In this document: in pieces, positions 1 through 14,000 of the stretch
Numbering within the stretch: position 1 is the stretch's first letter
How the letters are laid out: each line of letters begins with the position of its first letter
Notes under the pieces: generated by a model
The model's input: the letters and a program-made list of their open reading frames with translations, nothing else
The model's database searches: none
What the model was told of the DNA's origin: nothing
Program-made: the position numbers and the translations under genes
NCBI GenBank assembly: GCA_016801845.1
Contig: CM028928.1
Span: forward strand, 11,328,827 to 11,392,826
Source of the DNA: Polydactylus sextarius
Taxonomy: Eukaryota > Chordata > Actinopteri > Polynemidae
DNA: 64,000 nt
Direction of reading: 5' to 3'

Positions 1-3000
1 TACTCTCAGCTGGATGAGCGCAGGAGGGATGCTTACCTGAAGAAAATCCGCTCAGAGACAGAAGAGCTGTATGAGCTCTCTAAGTACAGGGGGTGGGGGA
101 AGCAGTACCTCCAGAATCATCAGACTACCAACATATTAGCCATCCTGACTGGTGCAATAGTGGTTGGATCACATGACGACCCAGAGTCAATGATCTGGAA
201 ACAAGTAGCAGTGAACTACATGGAGAAAACTATGTTTCTCCTAAATCATGTTGTTGATGGCTCTCTGGATGAGGGAGTAGCTTACGGGAGCTACACAGCC
301 AAGTCTATCACGCAGTATGTCTTCTTAGCTCAGCGGCATTTCAACATTGACAACATGCAGAACAACTGGCTGCGGGGACACTTCTGGTTTTATTATGCCA
401 CTCTATTACCGGGCTTTCAGAGAACTGTTGGAATTGCAGACTCCAACTACAACTGGTTTTATGGGCCGGAGAGCCAGCTTGTTTTCCTCGACACATTCAT
501 CATGAGGAACGGAACAGGCAACTGGCTGGCTCAGCAGATTAGAAAGCACAGACCCAAAGATGGTCCCATGGGGCAGTCGTCAGCACAGCGCTGGGCCACA
601 CTTCACACAGAATACATCTGGTACAACTCCCACCTCACGCCACAGCCACCTCATGATTTCGGCAAAGCGAGGATGCATATTTTCTCTAACTGGGGTGTGG
701 TTACCTACGGAGCAGGGCTTCCCAACGGTCAGGGTAACACTTTTGTCTCCTTTAAATCTGGCAGGCTGGGTGGTCGTGCAGTTTATGATATAGTTCATGA
801 CAAGCCTTACTCCTGGGTGGATGGCTGGAACAGTTTTAACCCTGGTCATGAGCACCCAGACCAGAACTCTTTCACATTTGCTCCTAATGGGCAAGTGTTT
901 GTGTCTGAGGCACTTTATGGCCCAAAGTACAGTTATCTTAACAATGTTTTGATGTTCAGCCCGTCTCCTACCAGTCAGTGCAACAGTCCTTGGGAGGGTC
1001 AGTTGGGGGAGTGTGCAAAGTGGCTGCGCTGGACAGATGAAGGGGTGGGTGATGCTAGAGGGGAGGTCATTGTCGCCTCCTCGCACAGGGACACAATGTT
1101 CGTGAGCGGTGAGGCCGTGTCAGCGTACTCACCCGCCATGAAACTAAAGAGCGTGTTCAGAGCTTTAGTTTTGCTCAACTCGCAGACGCTGCTGGTGCTC
1201 GACCATGTGGAGAAGTGGGACGACTCACCCGTGAAAGCGTTCAGTGCTTTTTTCCACAATCTCGACATTGACTTTAAATATGTAACTTTCAAATTCATGG
1301 ACAAGTATAACGGCGCCATGATGGACGTGTGGGACGCCCATTATAAAATGTTCTGGTTTGACACCCAGGGTCACAGCCCTGAGACCAGGATACAGGAGGC
1401 GGAACAGGCGGCTGAGTTTAAAAAGCGGTGGACTCAGTTTGTCAATGTCACTTTCCAAATGACAGGCACAGTCAGCAGAGTGGCTTATGTCTTACATGGG
1501 CCATATGTCAAAGTGTCAAACTGTAGATTTATGGAAAATAGTAAAAATGGAGTAAGACTTTCTTTAACCATAAATAACACAGAGAAGATTGTCTCTATAG
1601 CCACAAATTATAAGGACATAGGGGCAAGGTTGAATTATTTAGGATTTGGAGGCCACTGTAAAGTTGAGGATAAATATCAAATTACTCGTTACGGCCTTGG
1701 GACTCAGCTCATCCCCAAACAAATCAGCAGTGATAATCAGCTATTTGACTTTGGTTTTACAGTTAATGTGATTGCAGGGGTCATTCTCTGCGTGGCTATA
1801 GGTTTTCTGACCATGCAGAGAAAGTTTTACGTGTGCTTCAGCAGGCTGATGCGATACACTCTCCTCTCCGTGCTCATCCTGTGGATAGCTGAGCTGATGT
1901 TCGTGTCCAACAGCTGCGATCAGCTTCTCTGCGGGGTGAAATGGAAAGGCGCGGGAGCCAAAAGTGAAGCAAGCAAACAAATAAGACTGTATGAGCAGCA
2001 CCGGCTCCCCCTGCCCACAGTTGTCATAACGACTCTTCCCGGATCGGGATCAGAAATACTCAAGCATCTTTTCTACAACAGCTCGGACTTTGTTTACATA
2101 CGGGTTCCAACCGAGCACGTGGACATTCCCGAAACAGAGTTTGAGTTCGACTCTCTGGTCGACGCCTGCGAGTGGTCAAGGTCAGACGCCATACATGGAC
2201 GATTTAAGATTATTCAGGGCTGGTTACACTCACTGGTCCACAACACCAAGCTTCATTTGCAAAATATTCAGCTTTCAGAAGGTAGCAGGGTCAAACAGCC
2301 TCAGAGGGTTGGCACCTCCAGGGAAAGGAAGAAAAGATCCAGGAGGCGGGAGCCAGCGTCTGAGCTTAAGGGCAAACTAAGGGCCAGTCTGGACCGAGAT
2401 GCTGAGTACGTCAGGGAGATGAGACGCCATGTTGCAGAGTACCCTGATGCCCGTGTTGTCCTCAGCATGTGCAGTGGAAGCTGGGCCCTTAAATTACCCT
2501 TCATTCAGGAGGTGGTGGGCCCCTCCTTAAGGACAATTTACTTGGTGAGAGACCCTCGAGCATGGATTTATCTCATGGTTTATAACAGCAAACCCAGCCT
2601 TTATTCTCTTAAAAACATCCCACAGCACCTTTCCTTGATATTCAAGGAGGACATTGTCAGGGATGGCTGCCCAAATGTGGCACCAGAGTTTAAAAAAATC
2701 CGGAGGCTGCTGTCCCGATCAGAGACAAACCCAGTCCTGATACTGGCTCATCTGTGGCTGGCTCACACCACAGCGGTGCTGAGGGTCAGCGAGAGCCTCC
2801 CAGAGGAGTCTTACCTCCAGGTGAGGTTTGAGGATGTGGTCAACTTCCCACTGGAGACAGCAGAAAGCATACACATGTTTCTTGGGGTGCCCTTTTCACC
2901 CGCAGCCCTCAACCAACTTATTTTCACCACCTCCACAAACCTGTACAACCTAATGTATGAGGGAGACATCTCACCAGCCAACATTAACATGTGGAGGCAA

Positions 3001-3087
3001 AATATGCCAAGAAAAGACATCAGACTTATAGAGGACGTGTGTGGGGGAGTGATGAGGAGGCTGGGTTACACCAGGTCCACCAGTTAA
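1..3087 (+). CDS. dsel: Dermatan sulfate epimerase-like protein, 3' part (5' end outside window)
   Basis: The frame is open from base 1 to the TAA at 3085-3087, giving 1028 visible residues. Vertebrate DSEL is about 1200 residues, so roughly 190 N-terminal residues lie upstream, and the ATG at 160 is internal. The product should convert glucuronic to iduronic acid in chondroitin/dermatan sulfate in the Golgi. Residues 1 to about 580 are the epimerase region. His40 (NHQTTN), Tyr95 (GVAYGSY), His283/His285 (HEHPDQNSF), Glu303, Tyr306 and Asn314 keep the spacing I recall for the catalytic and metal-binding residues of DS-epimerase 1. Two hydrophobic segments follow (about 586-604 and 619-635). 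Next comes a sulfotransferase-like domain with a PAPS-loop-like TTLPGSGS (677-684), LVRDPRAW (848-855) and a basic linker near 765-785. This C-terminal domain separates DSEL from DSE, which lacks it. The absence of introns over 3 kb also fits DSEL. No frameshift or stop is seen. Whether the sulfotransferase-like domain is active is not known to me. Confidence 0.95.
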   Translation, partial: YSQLDERRRDAYLKKIRSETEELYELSKYRGWGKQYLQNHQTTNILAILTGAIVVGSHDDPESMIWKQVAVNYMEKTMFLLNHVVDGSLDEGVAYGSYTAKSITQYVFLAQRHFNIDNMQNNWLRGHFWFYYATLLPGFQRTVGIADSNYNWFYGPESQLVFLDTFIMRNGTGNWLAQQIRKHRPKDGPMGQSSAQRWATLHTEYIWYNSHLTPQPPHDFGKARMHIFSNWGVVTYGAGLPNGQGNTFVSFKSGRLGGRAVYDIVHDKPYSWVDGWNSFNPGHEHPDQNSFTFAPNGQVFVSEALYGPKYSYLNNVLMFSPSPTSQCNSPWEGQLGECAKWLRWTDEGVGDARGEVIVASSHRDTMFVSGEAVSAYSPAMKLKSVFRALVLLNSQTLLVLDHVEKWDDSPVKAFSAFFHNLDIDFKYVTFKFMDKYNGAMMDVWDAHYKMFWFDTQGHSPETRIQEAEQAAEFKKRWTQFVNVTFQMTGTVSRVAYVLHGPYVKVSNCRFMENSKNGVRLSLTINNTEKIVSIATNYKDIGARLNYLGFGGHCKVEDKYQITRYGLGTQLIPKQISSDNQLFDFGFTVNVIAGVILCVAIGFLTMQRKFYVCFSRLMRYTLLSVLILWIAELMFVSNSCDQLLCGVKWKGAGAKSEASKQIRLYEQHRLPLPTVVITTLPGSGSEILKHLFYNSSDFVYIRVPTEHVDIPETEFEFDSLVDACEWSRSDAIHGRFKIIQGWLHSLVHNTKLHLQNIQLSEGSRVKQPQRVGTSRERKKRSRRREPASELKGKLRASLDRDAEYVREMRRHVAEYPDARVVLSMCSGSWALKLPFIQEVVGPSLRTIYLVRDPRAWIYLMVYNSKPSLYSLKNIPQHLSLIFKEDIVRDGCPNVAPEFKKIRRLLSRSETNPVLILAHLWLAHTTAVLRVSESLPEESYLQVRFEDVVNFPLETAESIHMFLGVPFSPAALNQLIFTTSTNLYNLMYEGDISPANINMWRQNMPRKDIRLIEDVCGGVMRRLGYTRSTS

Positions 3088-5065
3088 ATTCCTGCTGCTG
3101 GTCAGCTGATAATGAGCTGTCTTGTTTACTGTAGCTGCCATTCACTTCTGTCTAGTTGTTTTTTTTTTTTTCTTTTGCACTGACCTAAAAGATGTTATAT
3201 GTTAAGAAAAAAAAAACTGTGTTGCAAGTTTTATTTGGTGGTTGTATTTGCTCGGGTGAGTGTAAGGTGTTGTATCGACTACAGCAGCAGATGCTGGCGA
3301 GGGAGGAATATTTTATATTAAAATAGGTGGAAGGGACCTTGTGTTATTATTCTTATACTCAGCTGCTCTTCACTTCTTAACTACCAGCACTCTTTAAACC
3401 GAGTGACACTTTCGACCTTTTGCTGTTATACACACTGAGGGACACCACTGAATTACATAATAGCATAAGTTTAGTGTTATTGCAGCGTCCTAGAACAACT
3501 CGGTCTCTCAGTGAAGATTATTTACTGTACGTTTTAGTAAGAGATGAAAAATGAGTTTTTTCCCCTTGTGATGTCAGAAAGATGTTTGTGTAAAACTCCT
3601 ATCTGTTATTAATGGAATTATTTTTTATGATTTTTATTTTTTATTTTTTGGGTGTTGGAGCAGGGGGAAGGGGCAAATATATTAAGAAGCTCATCAAGAG
3701 CTGACAATTATGTTTATCGACAGTCTCTGTTTGGAGTTTGTAGCTTTGGGAGACTAATTTGGCTGTTGTGAATTTTAGTATAAACTCTTGAGTGCTATTT
3801 CCCTTTAATACTGTAAAAAAAAAAAAGATGTAGGCTAACAAAAATGCTGCAATGTATAGACTCAAAGCTAAGCAGAGGACAAGATGATATACTTTATTGT
3901 AACGACAGACATATAAATGCTATGGATTGTATTTTTCTTTATAACAGTAGAAGGATTTTTATTTGAAGCTCAACGATGTCAGTTTGGTGGCTTAGCACTT
4001 TCACAGGGACTCTTTTGATTGTATGTGGGATTCTGTGCATTTTCCAAAGCTGACTTTATGTACTTGATTAGCTTGGAAACCTTTAAACCTCTGAAGATAT
4101 TATATCTAGAAGAAGGAAAGTTATAAGTATTTATGGGTTCCAAAGACATATCCCAAAGAATCAGGAATGAATATGATTATTATAACTCCCTTTGGTATTT
4201 ATGGAATTAGATCAGAGGGAAGTGCTTAATGGGGATCAAACTGTAAAAAAAAAAAAAAAACTGTCAGTCTTGACACATTCCTAGTCAAAGCAATTTCCAA
4301 AGCATCCCCCTCAGCTACTCATATTAATCTGCAAAATGCCATAACGGCAACTTACCCTGTGTTATACTGCTGTGTGTTCTTCAATAGAAAAGCCCAGAGG
4401 AAAGTTTTTTACTTCCTGTCGTGGTCAATCAGATATCCCATGATCTTTTTTGGGCCTTTGTCTTGAAAGAGTTCAGTGGACTTAAAGGGATGAATATTAA
4501 GTACAAGCTAAAAAGGAAAAAAAAGGGAGGAAAAAGTCAGAAGTCAGAGATCATTTCTACTATGTGATGTTGTTGCTCTTTGGCCTGGGCAGAAATGTAC
4601 ACTCCTCACTAACCTCTGACGCTGTCTTGCTTAAACATTTCTGTAGTGTAAATGGATGACATGTAACATGCAGATACTGTACTTGATTATAGACTCTTCA
4701 TGGTGTCTGTACACAAAAAGACAAAAAAAAAAAAAAAAAATACTGTGGCCATTTCTGGAACTATCCATCTTCTCTCAGCTAGAAACAGTCCTGTTTGGTT
4801 TTTTTCACTATGAACACTGAAACCCTTGACTGCCTGGAAAACCCGTTTGATGTTTGTGGTCTTTGAATGTGTAGACTTGGCAGACATGCTTTCACTTTGG
4901 TGTTGCAATCCTGTTACCAACTCTGTTTTGTATTTGCTCGTGGGGATATGGCTCCATGCTTCTGTGGCCTTGAATTACAATCATTTCTTTATAACGGTTT
5001 TTCTGTGGGCTCTGGAGCAGAAGGCGGAGATGATGTAAAGAAAACAATAAATTCATAAACACTGC
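3088..5065 (+). other. 3' untranslated region of dsel
   Basis: This stretch of about 2 kb between the dsel stop codon and an AATAAA has no ORF of note. It carries several A/T homopolymers (for example near 3160, 3820, 4245 and 4725). A long 3' UTR is usual for this intronless gene. The end point is inferred from the poly(A) signal; an earlier ATTAAA near 3319 could give a shorter transcript. Confidence 0.6.
5046..5051 (+). terminator. Probable poly(A) signal of dsel
   Basis: A canonical AATAAA is followed 15-45 bases later by a GT-rich stretch (tgtctttgttttgg), the usual layout of a vertebrate cleavage site. I found no other canonical AATAAA between the stop codon and this point. Confidence 0.6.
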
Positions 5066-8000
5066 ATATTGGCAGCCTGTCTTTGTTTTGGAGCGCAGTG
5101 AATTATCTCGCACTGTGACAAAAAAGGCATGTGCAGCGTGATTTCATAACATCAGTCCCTCATTAGCTGCAGATATTATTAAACTAGCTTTTTATCTACC
5201 GCTACAAAACACAACACAGATTTTAATTTGCACACGCTCCCTTTCACTGCCGTCAACTCCCGCAGATGCCACAATAGCGCAGCAACAAACTCTCTGCTGT
5301 ATTCGACATGGATGACAACCACCTAATTGCTTATACGGGTGACGCACAAGACAAGGCGGAGCCAACAATTAAAAATATGTCAGGAAATTCTTATGTCATG
5401 TTCCGACTGAGCTGGGAACCAGGCCTTTTTGTTTTTGAGAGAAAGAGCGCACAGCGCATCTCATGTTTCACAACGGTCTCAGTGAGTCAGTCATTTCATT
5501 ACTCATTTGTTCTTGATCCTCCTGTAACACTCAATAGCCTGGCAGGGTCCTCTAATCCTTCCACGCAGAGGCACATTATTCACTGCAGAAAAAAAAAAAA
5601 ACCTCAGGCAAATGCTTTGGCAGGGAGATGCTTGCCACAAGTACGAACTCGCACTCCTTGGCTCTTAGGTAGACTCACTTTGGGAGTGATTGGGGGTGAT
5701 TGGAAATATTAGTGCATAAATAATCTCGTTGTAATCAATGCGTAGTTTAACCACCTGCTCTTTCAGATTTTATAGATAAGTGTGTTAAAGTAGCTCATAA
5801 TTTCAGTTATGGTGGAATTAGGTTTTATGACAGCACTTCCTTATTCAACAACTTTATTAAACATTTAATGGTTAACCAGCTTTGATAAAACTCTATTGAC
5901 TGAATTTCTGGATTGCCAGGTTGTGAAAAATCTTAATGGCTATGAAAAGTAATTAAATACATTTACTTGTCTCTTGACTATTTGTAATTTATGGCACTTT
6001 TTTCACATTTCACACTGAAATATCACAATTTTTGCATTTATTTGACAGTGATATGTGTTAGTTACTTTCCAGATTAAATTGTTACATAAATCTGTGTCAC
6101 TTTTCATACTTCATTTTCCCTCTAAATGTCCCAAATAATTTTATTTAAATAACCACTGGAGGCCAAACTCAGTCCACCCTTCACTTCATTCATCCCAGAC
6201 TTGAACTATAAACAGCAGCTGTACATAAAATAGTTATAAATAGCTTCACCTCAGGCAGCTACAACAGTAAAATGCTACTTAAGCATGAATGCATAAGTAA
6301 TAATCTACTGATGTCATACATAATAATATATTCTGGGGAAACATTTTTTTCCACAGAACGTGCACTTTAAGTTTTGATAAAATTGCTGATTGTGCATTTT
6401 TTATGAGTATAATAGAGATTTCAGATCTTTTTTTCCTTTCTTTTTTTTTTTTTAAATTACGTTGTATTTTTTTTTTTTAGTCAAACCCTTTGAATATTTC
6501 TTTCACTACAGGACACATACTTTGTCTTTAATTCTACAGGAAATCTACATCACAGTCAACATCATTTATCAACCAGAGGCTTGACAGGTTATTGTAGAAA
6601 TAACCTTCATCCATATCAATAAAATATGTTTGTATTTAATTATTTCCATAACCCATGACCCTAAATAAAAGCCCCTAATACCATATATAAATGCTATGAT
6701 GCTTATTTCCCTTTACTTATGAATGACTTATGTAGAATGGATTCTTAATTTGTAAATTAATCAATAAATAGCTAATAATATCGGTCCTGATATATTAAAC
6801 TATTAGCAAATTTAAATTCATGTTTCATTAGCTAAGGTATTTTACAGTACAGATTTGCTAATATGTATTTAATGTAAAATTATCAACATATGATAATTCA
6901 TAGATAATGTATTATTATAACAAAACCCTATATCAGTGTTAACATAGTAACATAATAATTGAAAATGATTTTCTAACTTTTTCTTTGATTAGAAAATAAG
7001 ACAGTATGTAACTTTTATTAATTACTTCATGTTTCAACTGCTGTTTATTAGAACTGTTCATGCCTCAACGGTTGGTTAATCATGTGGTAATTATACTATT
7101 GTATAATAACGTATTATAATTATTATAATCCATAACTGAGAACAGCTTTTGGGTTGCCAGGTAGGGAACTATCTCTTTTAATGATCCACTAGATGCAACA
7201 TATAAGGCACATATAAAGGCAACTTTTACAAAGGGTTATTAAAGGTTAATTAGGTATTTACTCCGTCTTTATATCAATACTTTATATAAACAAATATAAT
7301 TCTAACCTGTATTTGAACAAGTACAAACTGTCTTTATTAATGACTTCATGCACTTTGAGCTGCAGACTTGACATTAATTAGACTTGTATTAAGATTCAGT
7401 TGTTGATGGTTTGTTTTCACAACCTGGCAACCAGAGTGTTGCGTTGTGTTATCAGTGACCTATAGATATAGATATGATATAATTGTGATTTTATTAAACA
7501 TTAATGCTGTTATTGCAAAGAAACCATCAACCATTTATAAAGAGTGCAGTGATATTTTTGTATGAAACCCACACCCTCTTAATTATTGGACTTTTTAAGA
7601 GGTCAGATAAAAAAGATACTTGTTCACGAGTTCACACATTAGGTTCCAGTGTGCATCGATAATCTCCACCAATTAAATTTAATGGCGTCTCACAGACTGG
7701 TAAAAATAAAACTATGTGTCAAACATAGTGTTTCTTTCCATCTGAAAATAAGGCGGCAAACACCTGCTGCACCGAGAGACAAATACGTTTTATGAAAACC
7801 TTCTGATGTCTGATCAGAAGAAGCACATTTGCAGAACTAATTTAAGCTCGAAGGTTACCTCGTGGATTATCTCTGGTGTTTGATAACCAATACATAATCA
7901 TTGCATGAAATAAGGTTTCACAGAGAGAAAATTATGAAAAGCTGCATTATAATTTAATTCCGTGCAGCAGCATGGGTAAGTGATCAAGTAGCTTTCTCAG

Positions 8001-11000
8001 ACTATTAAATACATGGAGGTTATCCAGATAGGAAAGGAGGAAGGAGGGGTGGAGGTGGGGGGACTCAATTTCAGCTGAGTAGTCATACCTTTCCCTGTTC
8101 CACCTTTATCTTTCGCCAGTCCAAGTCCCAGGAGAGCCTCTCCCTCGCCGGCAGCCATCGCTCCTGCCACTGCTCATTAATTAACCTTTGCTGCAGCCAC
8201 CATCAGTCAGAGAGCCGCCTGATATTCTGGAGAGGAGTAATCATCGATACTATATGAGCCTATTGTGCTGGAGAATTAACCGGCTAATGGAGAGGATCAC
8301 CATCATTGTTAAAGAGTTTTAAAACTTCAGTATGAATTTGATGTGCATGGCGTGATGAGAGTGCGTCCTTCAGATGACAGAGGAGAAGCTTGGGGGGATT
8401 ACACGTGGAATTTTACAGACAAGGTGTAATCAGCCGTGCTTATCTTTAGTCATTTTTGTGGCGCAGTAAACAATGCCTCTGTGGCCCTCTCTCATCCCTG
8501 CTGCTTGAATTTACCTGCTGATGACGCTGCTGAGTTTGGATGCAGGGAGGTGTGGATCTAAAGAGTCGCCATTAATACGAGTTGACTTGCGAGGAAATAT
8601 GGCGCGTTGTCAATTTGCAGCTGGTGGCAAGTCATTTCTGTGTGAAAATGGGATCTTCCGTGCCAATAAGGCACAGCGGCAACTGCTAATGAAGCCCAGT
8701 CTGCTCTTATAGCGCTGGGAAATCAGACCAGATGAGACATTTTGAATTTCACTTCAGGCAAATCTTTATAGTGAGCCAGCCTCACAGTTGTATATTAAGA
8801 AAAAAAAAACTCTTGAAGGTGGTAGACAGTCTTTGGTGTCACTTTCCTTTTGATATTTTAAGAGAACCCATCACTGCCAGCTGAAATTGTCAAAATGAGT
8901 TAATTCCACATTAACTGCTTTGATGCCTATTAATAGAAATATTGTGTTCTCTGAGGATTTGTGTATAAAAAGTACTTTATCCATCTGTTTATCACACAAA
9001 GATACATTTTTAGTGTCATTTACTTTATTCCTAGAGGCTTAGATTCTCTCTGACCACTCTGTCATCTGAAAGTCAAATGAAAGTCTGTGGAAATTGAATT
9101 TTCTCCACTTACTAACATGACATGACGTTATGAGCGAAGACCTTACTCTGAGAAGTTTCTGACTTTTTGACTTTGAAAGTGAAACCCATCAGTATAAAAC
9201 CTGCTATCCCGTCAGATTAACCTGTCTCTTTCTTGACATTTTTTTTTTTTTTTTGCTTTTTTTTCCTGTTTAATCCGCCTCTCTTGTTCTGGATACCATG
9301 GACAGTTTGCACCAGGGTTTGAAGCAGCACGCTGACTCTCAGAAACTGAAGCCGTTCGAACAGTAGTGCTACTCCGAACGTGGCTCTTCTGTGTTTCTCT
9401 TGTTACAACCACTGTGGTTGCTAACTGTGCAAAAAAAAAAAAAAAAAAAATGTGCAGAATGATGTGTAAGCTGGAAAACAGATGAAAGAGAAGGGAAAGA
9501 AAAAAACAACATAAAATCGACCGAATGATTTAGCTGTTGTCTGACTAATGTGAGTTTACCAATTCTGTTATGGAACGGGTTAGCCGCTGTTGTGATTTAA
9601 TGAGCTGTTTCTGCCTATTAAAGCAAAGAGTGGCCATGCTACAGTGTTTGAGGCCTGGTGTTATTCCGAGGAGTAGGATTGAATCCAGCTGGCTTGACGA
9701 CAGACAGACAGGAGGAGGGGAGGGGGGGAGGTTGTAGAGGCCCGCTTCCTGGATGACACACTCAGTAGTCCTTCATTACTCGGACTCAGAAACCATAACC
9801 CGGCTGTCAAAGTGCTGCTGCGGCCACCGCTCTCTTGAACCATGTCTGGCTAGGGCATGTCTGCTGAGGGAGGGGGATCGTTTTCATGTTTTTATGTCAT
9901 ACACAATAGAACTGGTACGTGCGCTAGAAAAACAGGACATGAATATATGTCTGAGGTTTGAGGGGGCGTCCCATCAGACCTAATTACATAAAGCATGAGT
10001 CATTGATCTGTAATTAGTGGAATTTATGTCTTGAGGAGGAGTTATGGTCTCTATGACATTGGTCACAGTGCGCCTCGGAAATTACAGTAGAGCAACAGCT
10101 TGTTGTAAAGTCTTTGGAAATGAAACAACGACTGCAGGATCCACCCCCCCTCCCTCAGCCCTCACTTACGTATTCTCATCTCAAATGCTTTTCAACAGAG
10201 CTAGAAAAGGAAAGTTGCTTCCTACAATAAAGAATCGACAGGAGGCCTGCACTGTGAGCTTCACAGATAAGCCAATCATTATACTCGACACAGATTTGAT
10301 ATCATCCCCTTCCCATAACTGCCCCACCCAGTGTAGCTATCTGTACCTCTGGAGTCAGTCCAAGAATGCAAACTTAAAATGAGTTTCTTTTTCTTTCTTT
10401 TTTTCCCCTGTGCTGACCTTCTCTTCTCTCCTTCAAAGAAACCCCTTCACTTTCAAGAGAGCCTTACATTTCCTTGTTATCACACTGCCGGCTCCGTGCA
10501 GCTTCAGACAACAGTGTTTTATTTTTAAAAGAGACATCTTGACACTGACAGGCGGCAGGAGACGAGGGACATTCGTCAGTCTTCTCTCATCCCACGTGAA
10601 TTTTAGCTGCAGAGGAAGCCAGATGGTCATATTCTCTGTTCATATGGTTGTGTTCCTCAGAGATCACCATTCATGGCCTGCTTGGAAAAGAAATATAAGA
10701 GGGAGGAGATGATAATAAATTCTAAGAATTGTAGGCCAGGGCAGCAACACCAACACTCTGGAGGGAATTCAACTCATTTGTACATAAATTCACTGGAACG
10801 TACACAGAAGTTTAGATGTACGTTAAGTGCAACAGCTCATAGATGTGACAAAACAAACAGAAAAAAGGAAAAAAAAATAAACACGTCACGGTCATGACCA
10901 CCTTGTAAGAGGTGATAGTAAAAGGTGTCATCTTCGCTGGGACACAGTGATGATGATTTGTAGGCTACACCAACTGTTAAATTGTCCTTGATGACCTGCT

Positions 11001-14000
11001 CTGTCACAGCACAAAATGAGCAGGGCGGTACAGGATGAACTCGGGAGGCATGAGGTTCGGCTTTTTCTATTTCAGTCTGTAAAAGTGCTCAGCTCTGTGT
11101 CTTGTAGAAGGAAACAGGACACTTTGTGCACCGGCACCATGGCCAGACTAGACTGCCTTACTGCAAAATTGAGCTGAGCCAAACCCAAACTATACATCGT
11201 GGTAATTTGATCATACACAAATTAACATGTAAATACTGAGTTAGTGTTAGCTTGACTCCCTTCTTTAAGACAGGGCAAAGGATCAGATAGTGGAACAGGT
11301 TTAGAAGAACATATTCCCATTAGATTTCCATAATGCACAAGTTTTAGCATCTCGGAGCACTCGCCTGCTGCGTATGGTTAATATTCTTCAGTTACCAGGT
11401 ACTGTCTTTTATGGATGTAGTCTATTAATTTCATTCAGTCATGGATTACTAAAGCATTGCCGTCTACCAACCAGTCTAATTATATACGCATATACACATA
11501 ATTCTCCAGGAAATTTAGATAGCTAGTCACAAGGAGCATGGTGTAGCTGACTGTAATATTGACAGAGGTAATTATACATACAAACTAAGTGCTAAAACAC
11601 AAATTAAGTCAAATTTACGTGGAGTGGTGCAAACTGACTGAAACACACAAATTTAAAAACTAAAACTTTCTACTTGTATGATTTTTTTTTCTGTAAAAAT
11701 CCATCGGCTCATGAATCAACTTCATTAAGTTCCAGAAATTAGAGGAAGACAGGCCTGAGTCTGTTGCCATCCAGTCATTTTAAATTGCAGGCAACATGAC
11801 AACAGACAAATTAACTGTAAAATACCAAACTAACGGTTGTCTGCCTCTAAATGTGTCAGAGAAATCAAAGAAAACAGAAGCTTATTGGGTGTTGTTTCAT
11901 TGCCAGGATGTATTTTAGAACTTTACATAAGCACTAACCCAATTTATTTTGTACTTAATTACTTTCTACCAAGAATGCCAAAAAAGATATGTGATGCACC
12001 AAAAGTCCACATGTAATTTAAAGACTGTAGACCACAAAACTTTTCAAAGAAGCCACTGTATGTATAAGCCAAGAGATTTATTTGGAGCCTGTTCTCGGCA
12101 GCAGCTCTCCTCACTCCTGGGGCTACGTCTTAAATCTGAACTGCAATTTAACTTTAAAAAAATGTTATCAACCAGGACATTCTCCTCTGTCACTGCAAAG
12201 TTGGTTTTAATAATTCATCGGTCCTCACAAACCTCTTTTGGTCTCTTGATTTCCTGCAGTTGACTTTTACAACCTGTGGTTTTCAGTGTCTGGGAGATGA
12301 CAAGGTGACACGTTCGCTCCCAGCGTGTTTATTTATTGTCATTTGTGTCTTTTTTTTTTCACGAAACAGTCTTTGACAGGTTTTGATTTGACCCAAGGCA
12401 GGAACGATGGCGTTGTGTTAATAACCGGCCGTGGTCGTGCGGCTTTGCTTCTAAGCATCAACTATAATTGGAGTAATGCGTAGATGGTGTCCCTGTGGCT
12501 GAGCTGCCTCATTAAGTGGCTGAAGAAGAGTGACTGGCTGCAGGGGTGATGCATTATTGATGAGAGCGCCTGATTAATTGAAAATATCCTTCACAGCAGG
12601 GGAGGGTGTGAGCGTGCGCGGTCGTATATGTGTGTGTGCAATCGGAGTCAGTGGCTTAATTTTGTGTGAACAACTTAATCAGTTGATGCATAGCTCAGTT
12701 TTTCTATTGTTATTCTACACAGGCACACACTGCCAAACATTTACTGTATAGGAAATCACAGATGTGGATATTGTAAATAATATCATTCATATAAGCTAGG
12801 TGGGAGTAATAATCTTGGGCAATCTGCAGAATGTTAGTTGGTGTTAAACAATAGTGGATATTTGTGCCGGGAGACCGAATGCATTGTTGATTTCCCCCTG
12901 ATGTTAGCTTGCACCTGCGACACGGGGTGAGCTGTGTAAATAAAAGATGAAGCTGTCAGGAGATGAGCAACAGGACCAAAATGAATTAGCAATAGTAATC
13001 ACTTGCTAACAGCACCAGAGAGGCTTTTACAAGCAATTCAGGGGCCACATCTGAAGCCGAGGTTGAACCTGTGACTCCTCCTCAAATGAGATGGTTGATT
13101 CTCCCAGACGGAAAAGTAATGGTGCGTTTAGGTTCTACTTGTCAACGCATTCGGTCCACTTAATCAGGTGGACAAGTTCTTCCAATGGTCAACAAAGTGT
13201 AAAAACAAGCAGTAAAGTTTCATGATGTTAAACAACAAAGTGCTTATTTGGTTCACAAGGGGCTTTTTAAAGAAATTGAGTGTGCAAAAACAAATATGCA
13301 ATTGATTTGCACAGTAAAAGACACAAAGGACACAACAACACCTGAGATGAGACAATTTCTTACACAAAACTAATGTCCATTTATTTCTTTTATACATACA
13401 GGAAGTCTCTGCTCCAGGTTTGTGGTAAACATAAACATATATACCCTACTTATTGATAAGATAGAGGCCTAATATTGAGCTCAAACAGTCAAGGTAACGT
13501 CACCATCATTGGTCTTGTTTGGTGGTTTCTAAAATATGGGTGTCAGGTCATCCTAAAGGGAACTCCAAGACCAGGTAATTACGATGAAATATGTTAGTCT
13601 TGGATTCTAAATCTTCAAAATGAAAGAATCTGAGGAAAAAGATCCATTTGGTCAAAATACACACAGCTATTGCCCACAAAATCATAAGCCATAGGTTATT
13701 ATGACGTTCAAGTTCAGTAACCGGACTTACAGTATAAAATCAATCATTCATCTCTCTTGTCATGTATCTGCAATTGTTGCTTGATTATAGGGCCAAAACA
13801 AAATCTTCCTGCCAGTTTCTTGCAGTGATGGTCACTTGCCAAGAGCTGGTTAGCATACAACCTTCAGTAGAGAAAAAAGAAACTGTAGAAAAAAATCAAA
13901 AAGTTAACATTGCTTGTCACTGCTGGAGATGGTTTTTGACGAGTACATGCTGAAGAATGCTGTTAATGCTAACATTGCTATGGCTATATACCATTAACTA

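Noticed and set aside
5308..5712. 134-codon ORF just after dsel
   Set aside because: It passes through a run of about 13 A (KKKKK), has no recognised domain, and lies beyond the dsel poly(A) signal.
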